Positions 1-8,573 of a DNA stretch of 64,000 nt are shown here, in pieces. Every line of letters starts with the position of its first letter. Within the stretch, counting starts at the first letter, position 1. The stretch is from an uncultured Prevotella sp. (GTDB lineage Bacteria; Bacteroidota; Bacteroidia; Bacteroidales; Bacteroidaceae): positions 1 through 64,000 of the forward strand of contig USJD01000003.1 in assembly GCA_900554835.1 (NCBI GenBank). The letters are read 5' to 3'. The position numbers and the translations under genes are program-made. The notes under the pieces were generated by a model. That model was given only the letters and a program-made list of their open reading frames with translations. It did no database searches and had not been told where the DNA came from.

Positions 1-118
1 CAGCATCCGCTCACGGATGTAATCCTCCCTGATATAGAGCGAAATGCACCTCTGCCGCCCTCGCAAAATTGCGAAAGCGGTTGAGTGCCACAATATATTT
101 CAGTTGCTGTACATTCAT
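1..118 (-). pseudogene. broken LysR/OxyR-like N-terminal fragment
   Basis: Reading leftwards from an ATG at 118, the first 24 codons give MNVQQLKYIVALNRFRNFAR followed by AAEV. This is the start of the LysR-family helix-turn-helix of the OxyR kind (QQLxYIvAl...FxxAAE). The family then expects Cys-x-IS/TQPTLS, but here the frame runs into HFALYQ and stops at 11-13. Another frame gives C-I-S directly after the same point and stays open to the edge, without QPTLS. I read this as a frameshift or small deletion in an OxyR-like gene, or a chance fusion. Only the edge of the locus is visible, so the state of the rest is unknown. Confidence 0.45.
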
Positions 119-153
119 ATCGTTATTCTATTTATATCAGCCAAGTACAGGGC

Positions 154-732
154 TTATCTTGCCTTGAGCTTGCAGATGAGTTGAGTCATGTTGCCCATCG
201 GACAGAAAACACACCAGGTTCTCGGACGGTAGAAGATGGTGAGGAGTACACCCACTATCAAGGAAGTGAGCATGATGCCATAGAGACCGAAGGCAAACTG
301 CGCCTTCCAGGGTTCTATCTCTACAGGATATGCCCAGTGCCAGGGAACATCAAAGGTCCAGAGCAGATGAATGGTCTGATGGAGGTTCTCCGCACCCTTT
401 GCCACCATCACTGTGAGGATGATCATCTGGATGAAGAAGAACATGAAGAAGAGCAGGAATCCATGACGGAACCATTTGGATGATAACCATCTTGGCGCTA
501 CCTTCCTGCGCGACCATCCCAGGGTGTTTCCTATCTGCAGGAAAAGCTGACCACGCCCACAATAGTTGTTGCAATATCCCTTGCCGCCTCCGAAAACAGC
601 CATGAACAGCGGAATCATAAAACAGATGACTCCCAGCCACGCAAACACGATATTGAAGAATCCAAGGGTGAAATAGGTGGCGGATACCAGCCACAGATAA
701 TCACTCCACTTCTTGCTTTTTTGTCTTGCCAT
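154..732 (-). CDS. NapH/YccM-like membrane protein with cysteine clusters
   Basis: A 192-residue inner-membrane protein with about four hydrophobic segments (near residues 13-45, 88-110, 145-165). Two cysteine groups face each other in the chain: CNNYCGRG near residues 54-61, and CVFCPMGN with a later Cys near residues 174-188. This layout resembles polyferredoxin-like membrane proteins of the NapH/NosR/YccM group, which pass electrons between quinol or ferredoxin and periplasmic partners. It is shorter than NapH and lacks the soluble 2x[4Fe-4S] tail; the ferredoxin 18 bp upstream could supply that part as a separate chain. Role in electron transfer is inferred; the partner is not known. Confidence 0.7.
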   Translation of the reverse strand: MARQKSKKWSDYLWLVSATYFTLGFFNIVFAWLGVICFMIPLFMAVFGGGKGYCNNYCGRGQLFLQIGNTLGWSRRKVAPRWLSSKWFRHGFLLFFMFFFIQMIILTVMVAKGAENLHQTIHLLWTFDVPWHWAYPVEIEPWKAQFAFGLYGIMLTSLIVGVLLTIFYRPRTWCVFCPMGNMTQLICKLKAR

Positions 733-750
733 AAAAATGCTTTTAATCTG

Positions 751-942
751 TTATCTCAATACCTTGTGCATGACTCCTGCCGGACAATTCCTTTCACAGA
801 TGCCGCAGCCTATGCACAGATCCTCATTCACTACTGCATAACATCCCCGGTAGATGCTGACGGCATCCTTGGGGCATACCTTTACGCAAACACCACATGC
901 CACGCAGCGGTCGTGCTCGCTTTGAGCCTTGTATTTTGCCAT
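751..942 (-). CDS. 2x[4Fe-4S] ferredoxin
   Basis: A 63-residue protein with two classical clusters: CVACGVCVKVCP near residues 13-24 and CIGCGICERNCP near 43-54, each CxxCxxCxxxCP. Nothing else is in the chain, so it is a small bacterial-type ferredoxin carrying two low-potential clusters. It lies 6 bp after the C_GCAxxG gene and 18 bp before the membrane cysteine protein, so the three genes are almost certainly one transcript. The arrangement suggests that it carries electrons to the membrane protein, in effect replacing a fused ferredoxin domain. Confidence 0.9.
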   Translation of the reverse strand: MAKYKAQSEHDRCVACGVCVKVCPKDAVSIYRGCYAVVNEDLCIGCGICERNCPAGVMHKVLR

Positions 943-948
943 CGCTTT

Positions 949-1347
949 CTACTGATCGGTTAGTTTTTCCAACTGCTCTTCCAGGAATTCTGCCGCATCG
1001 GCTACGCAGAGCGGGCATTCTCTGAGAACCTTTCCTGTGCCTACACCCTTGAGAAGCTTGCACTGGGTAGCTCCGTTGCGCTGCTGGAATTGGGTCATGA
1101 TTTGTCGCATCGCCTTGACAGACTTTGCCTTATCCTTGGAGGCAAGCCCCAATACCACTCCTGCTCCCACGAGGGCACCGCAGGTTCCTTCCATATTACC
1201 CATACCGGCTGCAAAGGCATTACCCACATTCTTGAGGGTATCTTCGTCGATACCTGTATAATCATGATAGGTACAAACCACTGCCTGGGTACAGTTATGT
1301 GATCTACAACGCTTCTTCTCTGCTGCAATTTCTTTTCTTGTTTCCAT
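949..1347 (-). CDS. C_GCAxxG_C_C family redox protein
   Basis: A 132-residue protein of the C_GCAxxG_C_C family (formerly DUF1980/redox_disulf-like). Visible family marks are the N-terminal HNCTQAVVCTY segment (residues 17-27), the core GTCGALVGAGVVLG around residues 54-67 (family consensus GCAxxG; here CGALVG), and two late cysteines in QCKLLKG and ECPLCVAD. Members are thought to be disulfide or metal-binding redox proteins, often encoded with ferredoxins; no reaction has been assigned that I can state. First gene of a three-gene Fe-S operon with a TAnnTTTG promoter about 30 bp upstream. Confidence 0.8.
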   Translation of the reverse strand: METRKEIAAEKKRCRSHNCTQAVVCTYHDYTGIDEDTLKNVGNAFAAGMGNMEGTCGALVGAGVVLGLASKDKAKSVKAMRQIMTQFQQRNGATQCKLLKGVGTGKVLRECPLCVADAAEFLEEQLEKLTDQ

Positions 1348-1375
1348 TTTTATCTTGTTTGTTTGAAATTTACTG

Positions 1376-1383
1376 CAAAGATA
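1376..1383 (-). promoter_or_regulatory. -7 box TATCTTTG for the Fe-S operon
   Basis: On the minus strand the bases read TATCTTTG, a match to the Bacteroidetes sigma-ABfr -7 consensus TAnnTTTG. It sits 29 bp before the ATG at 1347. No clean TTG is seen 20 nt upstream. Confidence 0.65.
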
Positions 1384-1437
1384 CGGCTTTTATGATAGAT
1401 AAACGAAAGATTATAGCTATTATATTATAGATTCTGT

Positions 1438-3702
1438 CTATGCATACGAGTGCATACCCGTAAGGAAGTAATTTACACCGAAGTAAGTCATGGCAATGCT
1501 TAGGAATGCCAGAGTGATATAGATGTGATAGAAGAGTGGTTTGCGGAAGATAGGGAGGCTCTGCGTATGTGCCACCACGGCATAAATCATGAAAGTGATG
1601 AGTGCCCACGTCTCCTTGCTGTCCCAGCTCCAATAGTTTCCCCAACTTACATTCGCCCAAATGGCTCCAATGAAGATTCCAAATCCCATGGCTGTAAGGG
1701 CAGGATAGAGGAATATACGGCTTAATGCTTGTAGTTCCTCTCCATGAGATTGCAGGCAGATGCCCATGATCCCACAGATGAATGTAAGCGACAGGAGGGC
1801 GTAGCTCATCATGATGATGCTTACATGAATGCTGAGTAGCGGACTGTTCAGTACGGGCATCATCTGTCCGATGGCAGGATCCATCTGATTGATGTGGCTT
1901 ACGAGTAGGAAGAAACCGGCAAGCAGGAAGCCAAATACCATCACGATGCGGATGCGGAACTGCATGAAGATGGAGATGAGCATTACCAACCATGCTACAC
2001 TGAGCATGCTCTCATAGCCATTTGATAAAGGTATATTGCCACTGATAATCCATCTCAATGCCAAGCCGAAGGTCAAGGCGAGGAAAGAAATGCTGAGCAA
2101 GATTGGTAAGGCAACTTCCAAAGCCTTTACTTCACGATTTTTTGTCATGCGATAAATGGTGTATAAGAGGGCGATGAAACCCAATGTGAGGTTCACCATG
2201 AATAGAATGGTGGCGAAAGGAAAGGCATTGTTAATTCGTTCTGCCTGGTATTGGGTCTTTGACAGCAAAGAGTTTCCACCGCTTACCTCCTGATATTTCT
2301 TCATCTTGTCGAAGAAGATGTTCACACGGTCCATGTTACCTTTTTTTACATCGCCATAAAGCAATGAGAATACATTCTTGATATAGAGTGCATGTTGATG
2401 CTCTACGGCAAGTGGCAGTTTATCTACAGGAGCGAACCAGGTAGTGGTGCCCGACTTGATGAACGGATGATCCTTTGTGGCTTTTACGTTCTTGGTGAAG
2501 GTATAGGGAAGAACCTTTAATGAGATTCCTTCCCGCAACTCCATGATGATTCTTATTTTTCCATCTATGTCGGCGGCTTGTTGATGAAACTTGTCCTGCT
2601 GACCATTGTAGTATTCCTGTACATATTGTCCGATGGTATAGCCACCAATCTCACGATTGAAGAAAGTATTGAGCGAAGCATAGTCTGGCAGGTTCATCGC
2701 TGTTTTCATTTCTCCGCTCTTGATCTTGATGAAAGGTTCACTTGCCCAGATATTCCCATAGAATACCCAACCTGAGAGTACCTGTTCTGCTGTCAATCCC
2801 TGATAGCTTCTGGCTCCATATATCTTCTTGCAGAAATCCAGGGCGAAGGTCTGTACCGGACAGATGCGGTCGTTGTAGAGAATATGAAGCTCGCCAAACT
2901 TCTCTGCAGTTTCCTTTGGCAATACAGCATTTTGGAGATTGCCTGTTGCAGATTCTGCATGCAGAGTCTGTATGTTAGCCATGCTGAGGATGAGTGCTGT
3001 CATCAAGGCTCCCTTCTTGAGCAAAGGACTCTTCAGTAGTTTGCGATAACCGCCCTTAGGGTCGAAGAGCATCCATACGAGGGAGATGAAGAGCAGCGCA
3101 TAGCCAGTATAGGTGACTGGTATGCCGTATGGATCGGCATTGATAGCGAGCACGCTTCCCTTGCCGTCTTCATCGTAAGATGACTGATAGAGACGGTAAG
3201 ACCGGTGGGAATAGATGTTGTTCATCGAAACTTTGCCTTCACTCTTATCATCTCCGTCTATTACGGTGAATTTTGACGAATAGTCAGCCACGGCATTGGT
3301 TCCATCGTGCATCTTCGCTTCAAACTTTTGCAGGCAGAGCGAGAAAGGGAGTTTCTCTTCCTTCATGCCCTGCTCCTCATCCTGAGCCATATAAGTATCT
3401 GTAGGCTGACCGATGCGCAGATGAATCATACCCCGTTTAGCTGATACGTGCGTGAGTAGGGCACCAATGAGGATGATGATGAAGGAGAGATGGAGTGCCA
3501 ATGTAGAAGCGCACTTCACTTTCCTTTTGATGATATAGAAAGCACCGAGGGCAGCAAGTACTGCCCAGAGAAGAATGAACCACCATGCCCCATAGTAGTG
3601 GGCATGGGCATAATCCGTGCCCTGGCTTTTCTCCACGATGGTGGCGGCTGCCATGCATACGAGCACAAGGATGTAAAGAATGAATATAATCTTTTTAACC
3701 AT
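1438..3702 (-). CDS. fused ResB-CcsA cytochrome c maturation protein
   Basis: A 754-residue polytopic membrane protein of the CcsBA (system II) kind, joining heme-c synthetase halves in one chain. The N-terminal third is ResB/CcsB-like with four hydrophobic segments (near 5-22, 38-60, 67-85, 197-215) and a large periplasmic domain (about 240-470). The C-terminal part is CcsA: it holds the tryptophan-rich heme-handling motif WGNYWSWDSKETWAL near residue 680, with histidines in flanking helices. It exports heme and ligates it to CxxCH motifs outside the membrane. The di-heme c-type protein encoded just upstream (153 bp) is an obvious client. Confidence 0.88.
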   Translation of the reverse strand: MVKKIIFILYILVLVCMAAATIVEKSQGTDYAHAHYYGAWWFILLWAVLAALGAFYIIKRKVKCASTLALHLSFIIILIGALLTHVSAKRGMIHLRIGQPTDTYMAQDEEQGMKEEKLPFSLCLQKFEAKMHDGTNAVADYSSKFTVIDGDDKSEGKVSMNNIYSHRSYRLYQSSYDEDGKGSVLAINADPYGIPVTYTGYALLFISLVWMLFDPKGGYRKLLKSPLLKKGALMTALILSMANIQTLHAESATGNLQNAVLPKETAEKFGELHILYNDRICPVQTFALDFCKKIYGARSYQGLTAEQVLSGWVFYGNIWASEPFIKIKSGEMKTAMNLPDYASLNTFFNREIGGYTIGQYVQEYYNGQQDKFHQQAADIDGKIRIIMELREGISLKVLPYTFTKNVKATKDHPFIKSGTTTWFAPVDKLPLAVEHQHALYIKNVFSLLYGDVKKGNMDRVNIFFDKMKKYQEVSGGNSLLSKTQYQAERINNAFPFATILFMVNLTLGFIALLYTIYRMTKNREVKALEVALPILLSISFLALTFGLALRWIISGNIPLSNGYESMLSVAWLVMLISIFMQFRIRIVMVFGFLLAGFFLLVSHINQMDPAIGQMMPVLNSPLLSIHVSIIMMSYALLSLTFICGIMGICLQSHGEELQALSRIFLYPALTAMGFGIFIGAIWANVSWGNYWSWDSKETWALITFMIYAVVAHTQSLPIFRKPLFYHIYITLAFLSIAMTYFGVNYFLTGMHSYA

Positions 3703-3798
3703 ACTTAGTTGGAATCTTGATAGAATTTCCGCTGCAATATTATGATATTATTCAGAGACAAGCAAAATTTTATCTGTATATTTAGAGATTCTGATAAA

Positions 3799-3836
3799 AA
3801 AAGCTGCCAAATGCTTGTGATAGCCTGGCAGCTTTT
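3799..3836 (-). terminator. intrinsic terminator after the di-heme gene
   Basis: An 11-bp perfect stem (3799-3809 with 3826-3836) with a 16-nt loop. On the minus strand the stem is followed by a run of T (complement of the A run at 3796-3802). It lies between the di-heme gene and the ResB-CcsA gene, so the latter may be only partly read through from upstream. Confidence 0.75.
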
Positions 3837-3855
3837 CTTATCTCGTTCTAATGGC

Positions 3856-5613
3856 TTAGATAGCATTGATGAATGCCACCACAGCATCACGCTCTTCCTT
3901 GGTTGCGTTATAGAAGTTGAGTGCTGATTTGTATGCATCACTGCGCTGGTCATAGCAGTGCCACATGATAGCCTCTACTACGTTGCGGGCACGACAGTCG
4001 TGCAAACGGTCGCTGCGACCAGTCAGCATGCTTGACAAACCACGACCCCAAAGTGGAGTGGTGCGGCACCAGCCTGTACGGATGTCGTTTGCCATGAACA
4101 GACGGTGCTGTACCAAGTCGGTGTATGGATAGATGGTTTGGTTTGGATACTTTGGTAACATGGTGTTAGGATCCTGACTAATGCTCTTGGCGTAAGCCTT
4201 GATAGCGTTATCTACCCAATAGTTGTCTGCACCTGTTTTCCAAGATGGCTTGTGGCAAGTAGCGCATCCCCACTGAGTGAAGAGCTTCTTACCTTCCTGA
4301 ACCTGTGCGTTGTCGAGGTTACGGGCAGCAGGAACAGCCAAACCACGATGCCAAACCATGAAGTCGTAATAATCCTTGTCGCTCATCTCTTCCTCACCAT
4401 TGTATGGAGCACCATTCAAAAGGTATTTCTCGAAAGTAGCCGACTTGGATGCATTGTTGCAGCTCAGAATCTCGTTTACTCTCTCCTTGATACCTTCCTC
4501 AGTTCCATCAGCATAGTATGGGTGGAGTACAGAAGACTCGTCAGCACCATGCTTCTTGATATAGCTGATTACTTCTGGATTTTCACTCTGATACTTTGCC
4601 CAAGCTGGAGTGGTATAGAGGTAATGACGGTCGGAACGTGTTACATTGGTGATGTTCCAGATGGCATTGGCACCTGCACCATCCTGCAAGGAAGCACGCG
4701 TCATGGCATAGGTAAACTTCTTCACCTTCTTGGTTCCATCTGCCAAAGTGTACCAAGCACCTGAAGCCCAGTCGTTGGCAGCCTTGTCCCACATGCCTGG
4801 GTTCAATTCTACGTATTTCGCCTCATTCTGATAAACCTTCTTCATGTCATCCTGGTCGATGGCATCAAGCAAGCCTGTACCATAGATACCGATGGTTGAT
4901 TCCAGACGGACCTCATAGTTGTCTGGCTTAGGATTGGTGTTGAATGCAGACTGAGGGATGGTAACCTCTGGATACTGCAAAGCGAAAGTTTCGCCATCCT
5001 TAGGGAACTTCATTGCCAAACCGCTTGGCATGGTTGTAACCTCATTCCACTGGATGTTAATCTGCTTCTCGTCGATAGGAGCTGAGAATGGAGTCATTGC
5101 CTTGGTCTGTGGCATACCTGTAACCTCAGATATGTAGCTGTTTGCTGCGTAAGCCTTTCCATCAGCGGTAGTACCTGCTGTAGGGTGATAAATTACGAGC
5201 AGATAGCCGTTGCCAAACTGGTCTGCCTGATACTGGTTCTGGAACTTACCATGACCATAGTTAGGATGGCAGTGGATACAACTGCTGCGAACCCATGCTG
5301 GGCCAAGACCCTTACGTGGAGCCTCTGTGATGGTGTAAAGGTGTTCGAAGAAATCCTCACCTTTGTTGAAACTGTTTGACAGTCCCTGGTTGGTGGTAGC
5401 TGGTGTTTCTGCCGAATAGCTCATACCTTCGTCAGTTCCAAGTTCGCCACCTGGATACCATTCTGATGCCTCAAAAACATCGTTTGCCTTACCAAACTGA
5501 GACTCACCATTTAACTTGTCATTGTTTACAACACTGTTATCGTCAGAGCAGGATGCCAAAGGCAATACGAGCAAGCCGAGCAATAACATTTTGCTAATTC
5601 TTTGATAAATCAT
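3856..5613 (-). CDS. di-heme c-type lipoprotein (COG3488/DUF1111-like)
   Basis: A 585-residue lipoprotein (lipobox LPLASC, Cys22, followed by SDD). Two heme-c attachment motifs are present: CIHCH at residues 112-116 and CATCH at 450-454. The spacing and the surrounding sequence fit the DUF1111/COG3488 'thiol oxidoreductase' family of di-heme proteins related to cytochrome c peroxidases. In many bacteria this family is encoded beside imelysin lipoproteins and has been linked to iron uptake; that same pair occurs here (imelysin 105 bp upstream). Likely role: electron transfer or metal redox chemistry at the cell envelope, with hemes attached by the downstream ResB-CcsA protein. The substrate is not visible in the sequence. 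Confidence 0.87.
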   Translation of the reverse strand: MIYQRISKMLLLGLLVLPLASCSDDNSVVNNDKLNGESQFGKANDVFEASEWYPGGELGTDEGMSYSAETPATTNQGLSNSFNKGEDFFEHLYTITEAPRKGLGPAWVRSSCIHCHPNYGHGKFQNQYQADQFGNGYLLVIYHPTAGTTADGKAYAANSYISEVTGMPQTKAMTPFSAPIDEKQINIQWNEVTTMPSGLAMKFPKDGETFALQYPEVTIPQSAFNTNPKPDNYEVRLESTIGIYGTGLLDAIDQDDMKKVYQNEAKYVELNPGMWDKAANDWASGAWYTLADGTKKVKKFTYAMTRASLQDGAGANAIWNITNVTRSDRHYLYTTPAWAKYQSENPEVISYIKKHGADESSVLHPYYADGTEEGIKERVNEILSCNNASKSATFEKYLLNGAPYNGEEEMSDKDYYDFMVWHRGLAVPAARNLDNAQVQEGKKLFTQWGCATCHKPSWKTGADNYWVDNAIKAYAKSISQDPNTMLPKYPNQTIYPYTDLVQHRLFMANDIRTGWCRTTPLWGRGLSSMLTGRSDRLHDCRARNVVEAIMWHCYDQRSDAYKSALNFYNATKEERDAVVAFINAI

Positions 5614-5718
5614 AATGTTATTCTGTTTTATAATGTTTGTTTTCTCGTTTTACGCAGAATAGCATCTCACCAAAAAGCGTATGGTGAGATGCTTCCTGTA
5701 TGTTTGTTTACCACAAGA

Positions 5719-6972
5719 TTACTCTGGGTTAACTTCATCAAATTTCTTTCCCCATACAGTACTTACATACTTAACGAATGGGTAAGGCATACCGCCGATC
5801 TTGCTGATAGCGTTAGCGATGGCAGTCTCTACACGCTGACCCTCTGCAGATGCATTATCCTTGAAGAACTGATGGAAGCTATACTTAGCATTAGAGCTTG
5901 TACCATTAGTACCGCCATACCACAAGTTCTCGATAGAACGGATGTTGTTCTGGAAGTCGGTGATAGAGTTGTAGCTATATGGAGACTCTACGTAGCTGAT
6001 ATCACCTGCCTGGAATGGGTTGGCAATCTTGGCTGTACCTACCTCGTTAGAGATACCCCAAGCTGAACCTTCCTCCAAAGAGAGAAGCTGCTGGATGGCA
6101 GCCTTCAGTGTTGCAAACTTACTGATAGAAGTGTTACCTGCATTCTTCATGTTGGCAGCGTATGACTGACCCTTGTCTGTCAGGTACTCAAGACCTGCTG
6201 CCTTCACTGCTGCGAGACGGGAAGCGTTAGGATTCTCAGACCATGCTACCTCCAGCTCATATACGTGGTTTACCAAGTCCTCGATAACAGCCTCTGCATA
6301 CTTCAGCTCCTCAGAACCCTTTACATCTGTAAAGCCATTGTATGTATCGTTACCTTTGAACTCAGCAACCTTACGTGGCTGTCCATCACGGAAGAGGATG
6401 AACTCAAGTGCGTGGAAACCAAGGATAGAAGCATCCTCAAGTGCATCTTCACTATACTGACCTGTAGCAAAGTAGCTGTGGAGGAGTGTACGGTTCAATG
6501 GCCATGAATCGATGTGTGGGTCGATATCAAAGTCTGATGCTGCACCACCGAGGAAAGCCTCGCTTTTCTCCCACAAGGCACGTGCGTCCTTGAAAGCTGC
6601 GCAGGCATTGTTGATGTTTTCCTGAGTCAGGTTGTTGGTATCTACACTCTTAGGAAGAGCTGTGTGCAACTTCTCTACAGCGTCAGCCAGTGACTTGTAT
6701 GTTGGCTGGATGGTATTGTCAACAGCATTAGCACATACATTCTTCAGGTATGTTTCCTGATCTGCGCTCAAATTTGCGTTGTTTACTTTGCTGTAAGCTG
6801 CACGGAGCGCATTGCAAAGTTCATCGCAGGCATCCATGGCATCCTGACCATACTCCTTGTTGGTAAAGTCATTGTTCTCTACAGGATCATCATCACTGCT
6901 GCATGATGTGAAACCTAATGGCAACATAAAGGCTGCCATGAGCATTACTGCACTTTTAAAAAACTTTTTCAT
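5719..6972 (-). CDS. imelysin (peptidase M75-like) lipoprotein
   Basis: A 417-residue lipoprotein (MKKFFKSAVMLMAAF then FTSC, Cys24, SSDDD). The imelysin signature GxHxxE is present as GFHALEF (His187, Glu190), within a mostly helical two-domain protein rich in Ala and Asn. Imelysin-like proteins (IrpA, EfeO relatives) bind or help take up iron; most are not active peptidases. It stands between the porin gene (73 bp upstream) and the di-heme gene (105 bp downstream) and is probably co-transcribed with both. The arrangement suggests a surface or periplasmic iron-handling step coupled to heme redox chemistry. Confidence 0.88.
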   Translation of the reverse strand: MKKFFKSAVMLMAAFMLPLGFTSCSSDDDPVENNDFTNKEYGQDAMDACDELCNALRAAYSKVNNANLSADQETYLKNVCANAVDNTIQPTYKSLADAVEKLHTALPKSVDTNNLTQENINNACAAFKDARALWEKSEAFLGGAASDFDIDPHIDSWPLNRTLLHSYFATGQYSEDALEDASILGFHALEFILFRDGQPRKVAEFKGNDTYNGFTDVKGSEELKYAEAVIEDLVNHVYELEVAWSENPNASRLAAVKAAGLEYLTDKGQSYAANMKNAGNTSISKFATLKAAIQQLLSLEEGSAWGISNEVGTAKIANPFQAGDISYVESPYSYNSITDFQNNIRSIENLWYGGTNGTSSNAKYSFHQFFKDNASAEGQRVETAIANAISKIGGMPYPFVKYVSTVWGKKFDEVNPE

Positions 6973-7044
6973 TTTTTATATAAATATTTTGTTATTGATA
7001 TGTTTGTTTCAATCACTTTATATTAAGTTCTTCTGTAAGAATCT

Positions 7045-8346
7045 TTAGAGGAACCATCCTTCATAAGCCACACCGATGTTGATGGCTGGCTCGTTGTTGT
7101 ACTGGCTCTTCAGGAAGCGATGTGAATATTCAGCCTTTACTACAATCTGTTTTACTGGATAGTAGTTGATACCTACTGCCATGCGCTGTACGTTGGTGTA
7201 ATCGTATGAAGTATTCTTGGTCTTGGAAGCGTATGGATTATAGTGCTCATAACGGCCAAAGAGATACATCTTCTGGTTGGACTGACGGAGTTTCTCTATT
7301 TGTGAGAAAACATTGTAGCCTGCCTCGATTCCGTATGCAAAGGCATTCTTGCTGACGAATGCTGAGTGATGGAATGGAGAGAGACCATTCAGACGGTTGG
7401 TGAAATACTTCAATTGTTGTGCATCGCTCAAATAACCATAGTCTGCTTGACCACGCACAATCCAGTTGTGGTCATTGTATGTGAAATCGATGGCTCCGAT
7501 AGCTACCACACCTTTGTACTTAGATTCAGCTCCATCCTTGTTGTTTGGATACGAGTTGCCGATGGCATGACCATAGTATCCGCTCAAACCGATGCGCAAG
7601 CCCTTGATGCAATAGTTGTCGATACGGAGTGCTGTACCATATTTGGTTGCAATCTCTCCCTCGGTAGGAGTACCTGGACCCTTGTTAATCCAGCCTGTAT
7701 TGGTAAAGTTATCCGAGTTCAAACCTGCTAAGAATTGTAATTCATATCTCCAGCCCTTTGTCTTACCCCAGAAGCTAACACCTGTTTGATGCCAAGTGCT
7801 TGGCAGCACTGTGTTTTCTCCTTCTGGGCGATAAACAGTGAAGAAATTTAATGGCTCATGGTAAGCATTGTTCAAACCGACAGGCACTACGATGTGACCA
7901 GCCTTGATGTTTGCCCAACGGCCGAATGATTTCTGAATCCAGAACTGTTCGAGTTCTACCTCACCGCCTTTCTCTACTTCCTGTTCCCATTCGCCACCTT
8001 CTTCATCTTCTTTTTCGTAAGCCATTCCTACACCGCCATGCTCAAACTCAATCTCTGTACCCATGGTCCAACCTTTTCCGAAGTCGTAACCTAAATAGAT
8101 AACTGCATGAGGAATATCAAAACGACCATGACTTGGATCTTTTTTGTGCTCATCTGCCAAGCTGTAACGGCTCACGTGGTCGCTATAAAAGTTGCGACTC
8201 AGAGCTACCTCTCCATATCCTCCGACGCTAAGTCGTTTACCATTTACGTGCTGCATAACACTGTCAGCAGCCACTGTCTGTGCGTTTGCACTGGCCAAGC
8301 CAGCAACCAAGGCTGCAGACATGAGTCCAATTCTCAAATTGTTCAT
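7045..8346 (-). CDS. outer-membrane beta-barrel porin with acidic loop
   Basis: A secreted outer-membrane protein of about 433 residues. The frame is open from 8388, but the ATG at 8346 begins a normal signal peptide (MNNLRIGLMSAALVAGLASA then NAQ), so I place the start there. The body is an alternating aromatic beta-barrel (GYGEVALSRNFY, IKAGHIVVPVGLNN, RMAVGINYYPV) ending in a terminal aromatic residue pair plus Leu (WFL), as in phosphate-selective OprP/O-like porins. A striking loop of Glu and Gly (EKEDEEGGEWEQEVEKGGEV) may bind metal cations. First gene of the porin-imelysin-di-heme set, under the divergent promoter shared with the RIC-LuxR regulator. Confidence 0.82.
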   Translation of the reverse strand: MNNLRIGLMSAALVAGLASANAQTVAADSVMQHVNGKRLSVGGYGEVALSRNFYSDHVSRYSLADEHKKDPSHGRFDIPHAVIYLGYDFGKGWTMGTEIEFEHGGVGMAYEKEDEEGGEWEQEVEKGGEVELEQFWIQKSFGRWANIKAGHIVVPVGLNNAYHEPLNFFTVYRPEGENTVLPSTWHQTGVSFWGKTKGWRYELQFLAGLNSDNFTNTGWINKGPGTPTEGEIATKYGTALRIDNYCIKGLRIGLSGYYGHAIGNSYPNNKDGAESKYKGVVAIGAIDFTYNDHNWIVRGQADYGYLSDAQQLKYFTNRLNGLSPFHHSAFVSKNAFAYGIEAGYNVFSQIEKLRQSNQKMYLFGRYEHYNPYASKTKNTSYDYTNVQRMAVGINYYPVKQIVVKAEYSHRFLKSQYNNEPAINIGVAYEGWFL

Positions 8347-8433
8347 TTCTTTATTTCTTTTGTTATCTTTATAATCTTTTTCCTTCATAATTCTAACCTA
8401 TATATCATAGAGTTGGAACGGATAGAAAAGAAA

Positions 8434-8530
8434 AGTGCGGTTGTCTGCTTGCGGTCTCGACTTCAAGCGGTTATCCTTATATATAGGAACACAGCACTAT
8501 CCACTCGGGAGTGGCAAGCATCACCGCACT
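8434..8530 (-). ncRNA. structured RNA element in the porin leader
   Basis: On the minus strand, the transcript from the 8547-8554 promoter would begin near 8540 and fold almost at once. Outer helix: 8523-8530 pairs with 8434-8441 (AGUGCGGU/ACCGCACU, 8 bp perfect). Inner helix: 8514-8520 pairs with 8446-8452 (UGCUUGC/GCAAGCA, 7 bp perfect), separated by a 2x4-nt internal loop. Inside lie two smaller hairpins (CCACU-CCCG-AGUGG; UCCU...AGGA). The outer helix is followed by UUUUCUUUUC, so it could end transcription: an attenuator or a free sRNA of about 110 nt. I could not match it to a known riboswitch. Confidence 0.55.
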
Positions 8531-8546
8531 ATTCTGATTTCGGGTG

Positions 8547-8554
8547 CAAAGGTA
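8547..8554 (-). promoter_or_regulatory. -7 box TACCTTTG for porin operon
   Basis: Minus-strand TACCTTTG, an exact TAnnTTTG. The TTG of its -33 element lies inside the 15-mer ATTTTTAGGTATTGC with a 20-nt spacer, the same geometry as the divergent promoter on the plus strand. Confidence 0.8.
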
Positions 8555-8573
8555 AGGAGTTTTAAAAAAACTT

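Noticed and set aside
3742..3927. Plus-strand frame between the ResB-CcsA and di-heme genes
   Set aside because: It spans the terminator hairpin and the antisense end of the di-heme gene and shows no protein features.
8434..8530. Cobalamin riboswitch (a GCCACU word is present)
   Set aside because: The other conserved boxes and the B12-box pairing are absent; the word is part of a simple hairpin.
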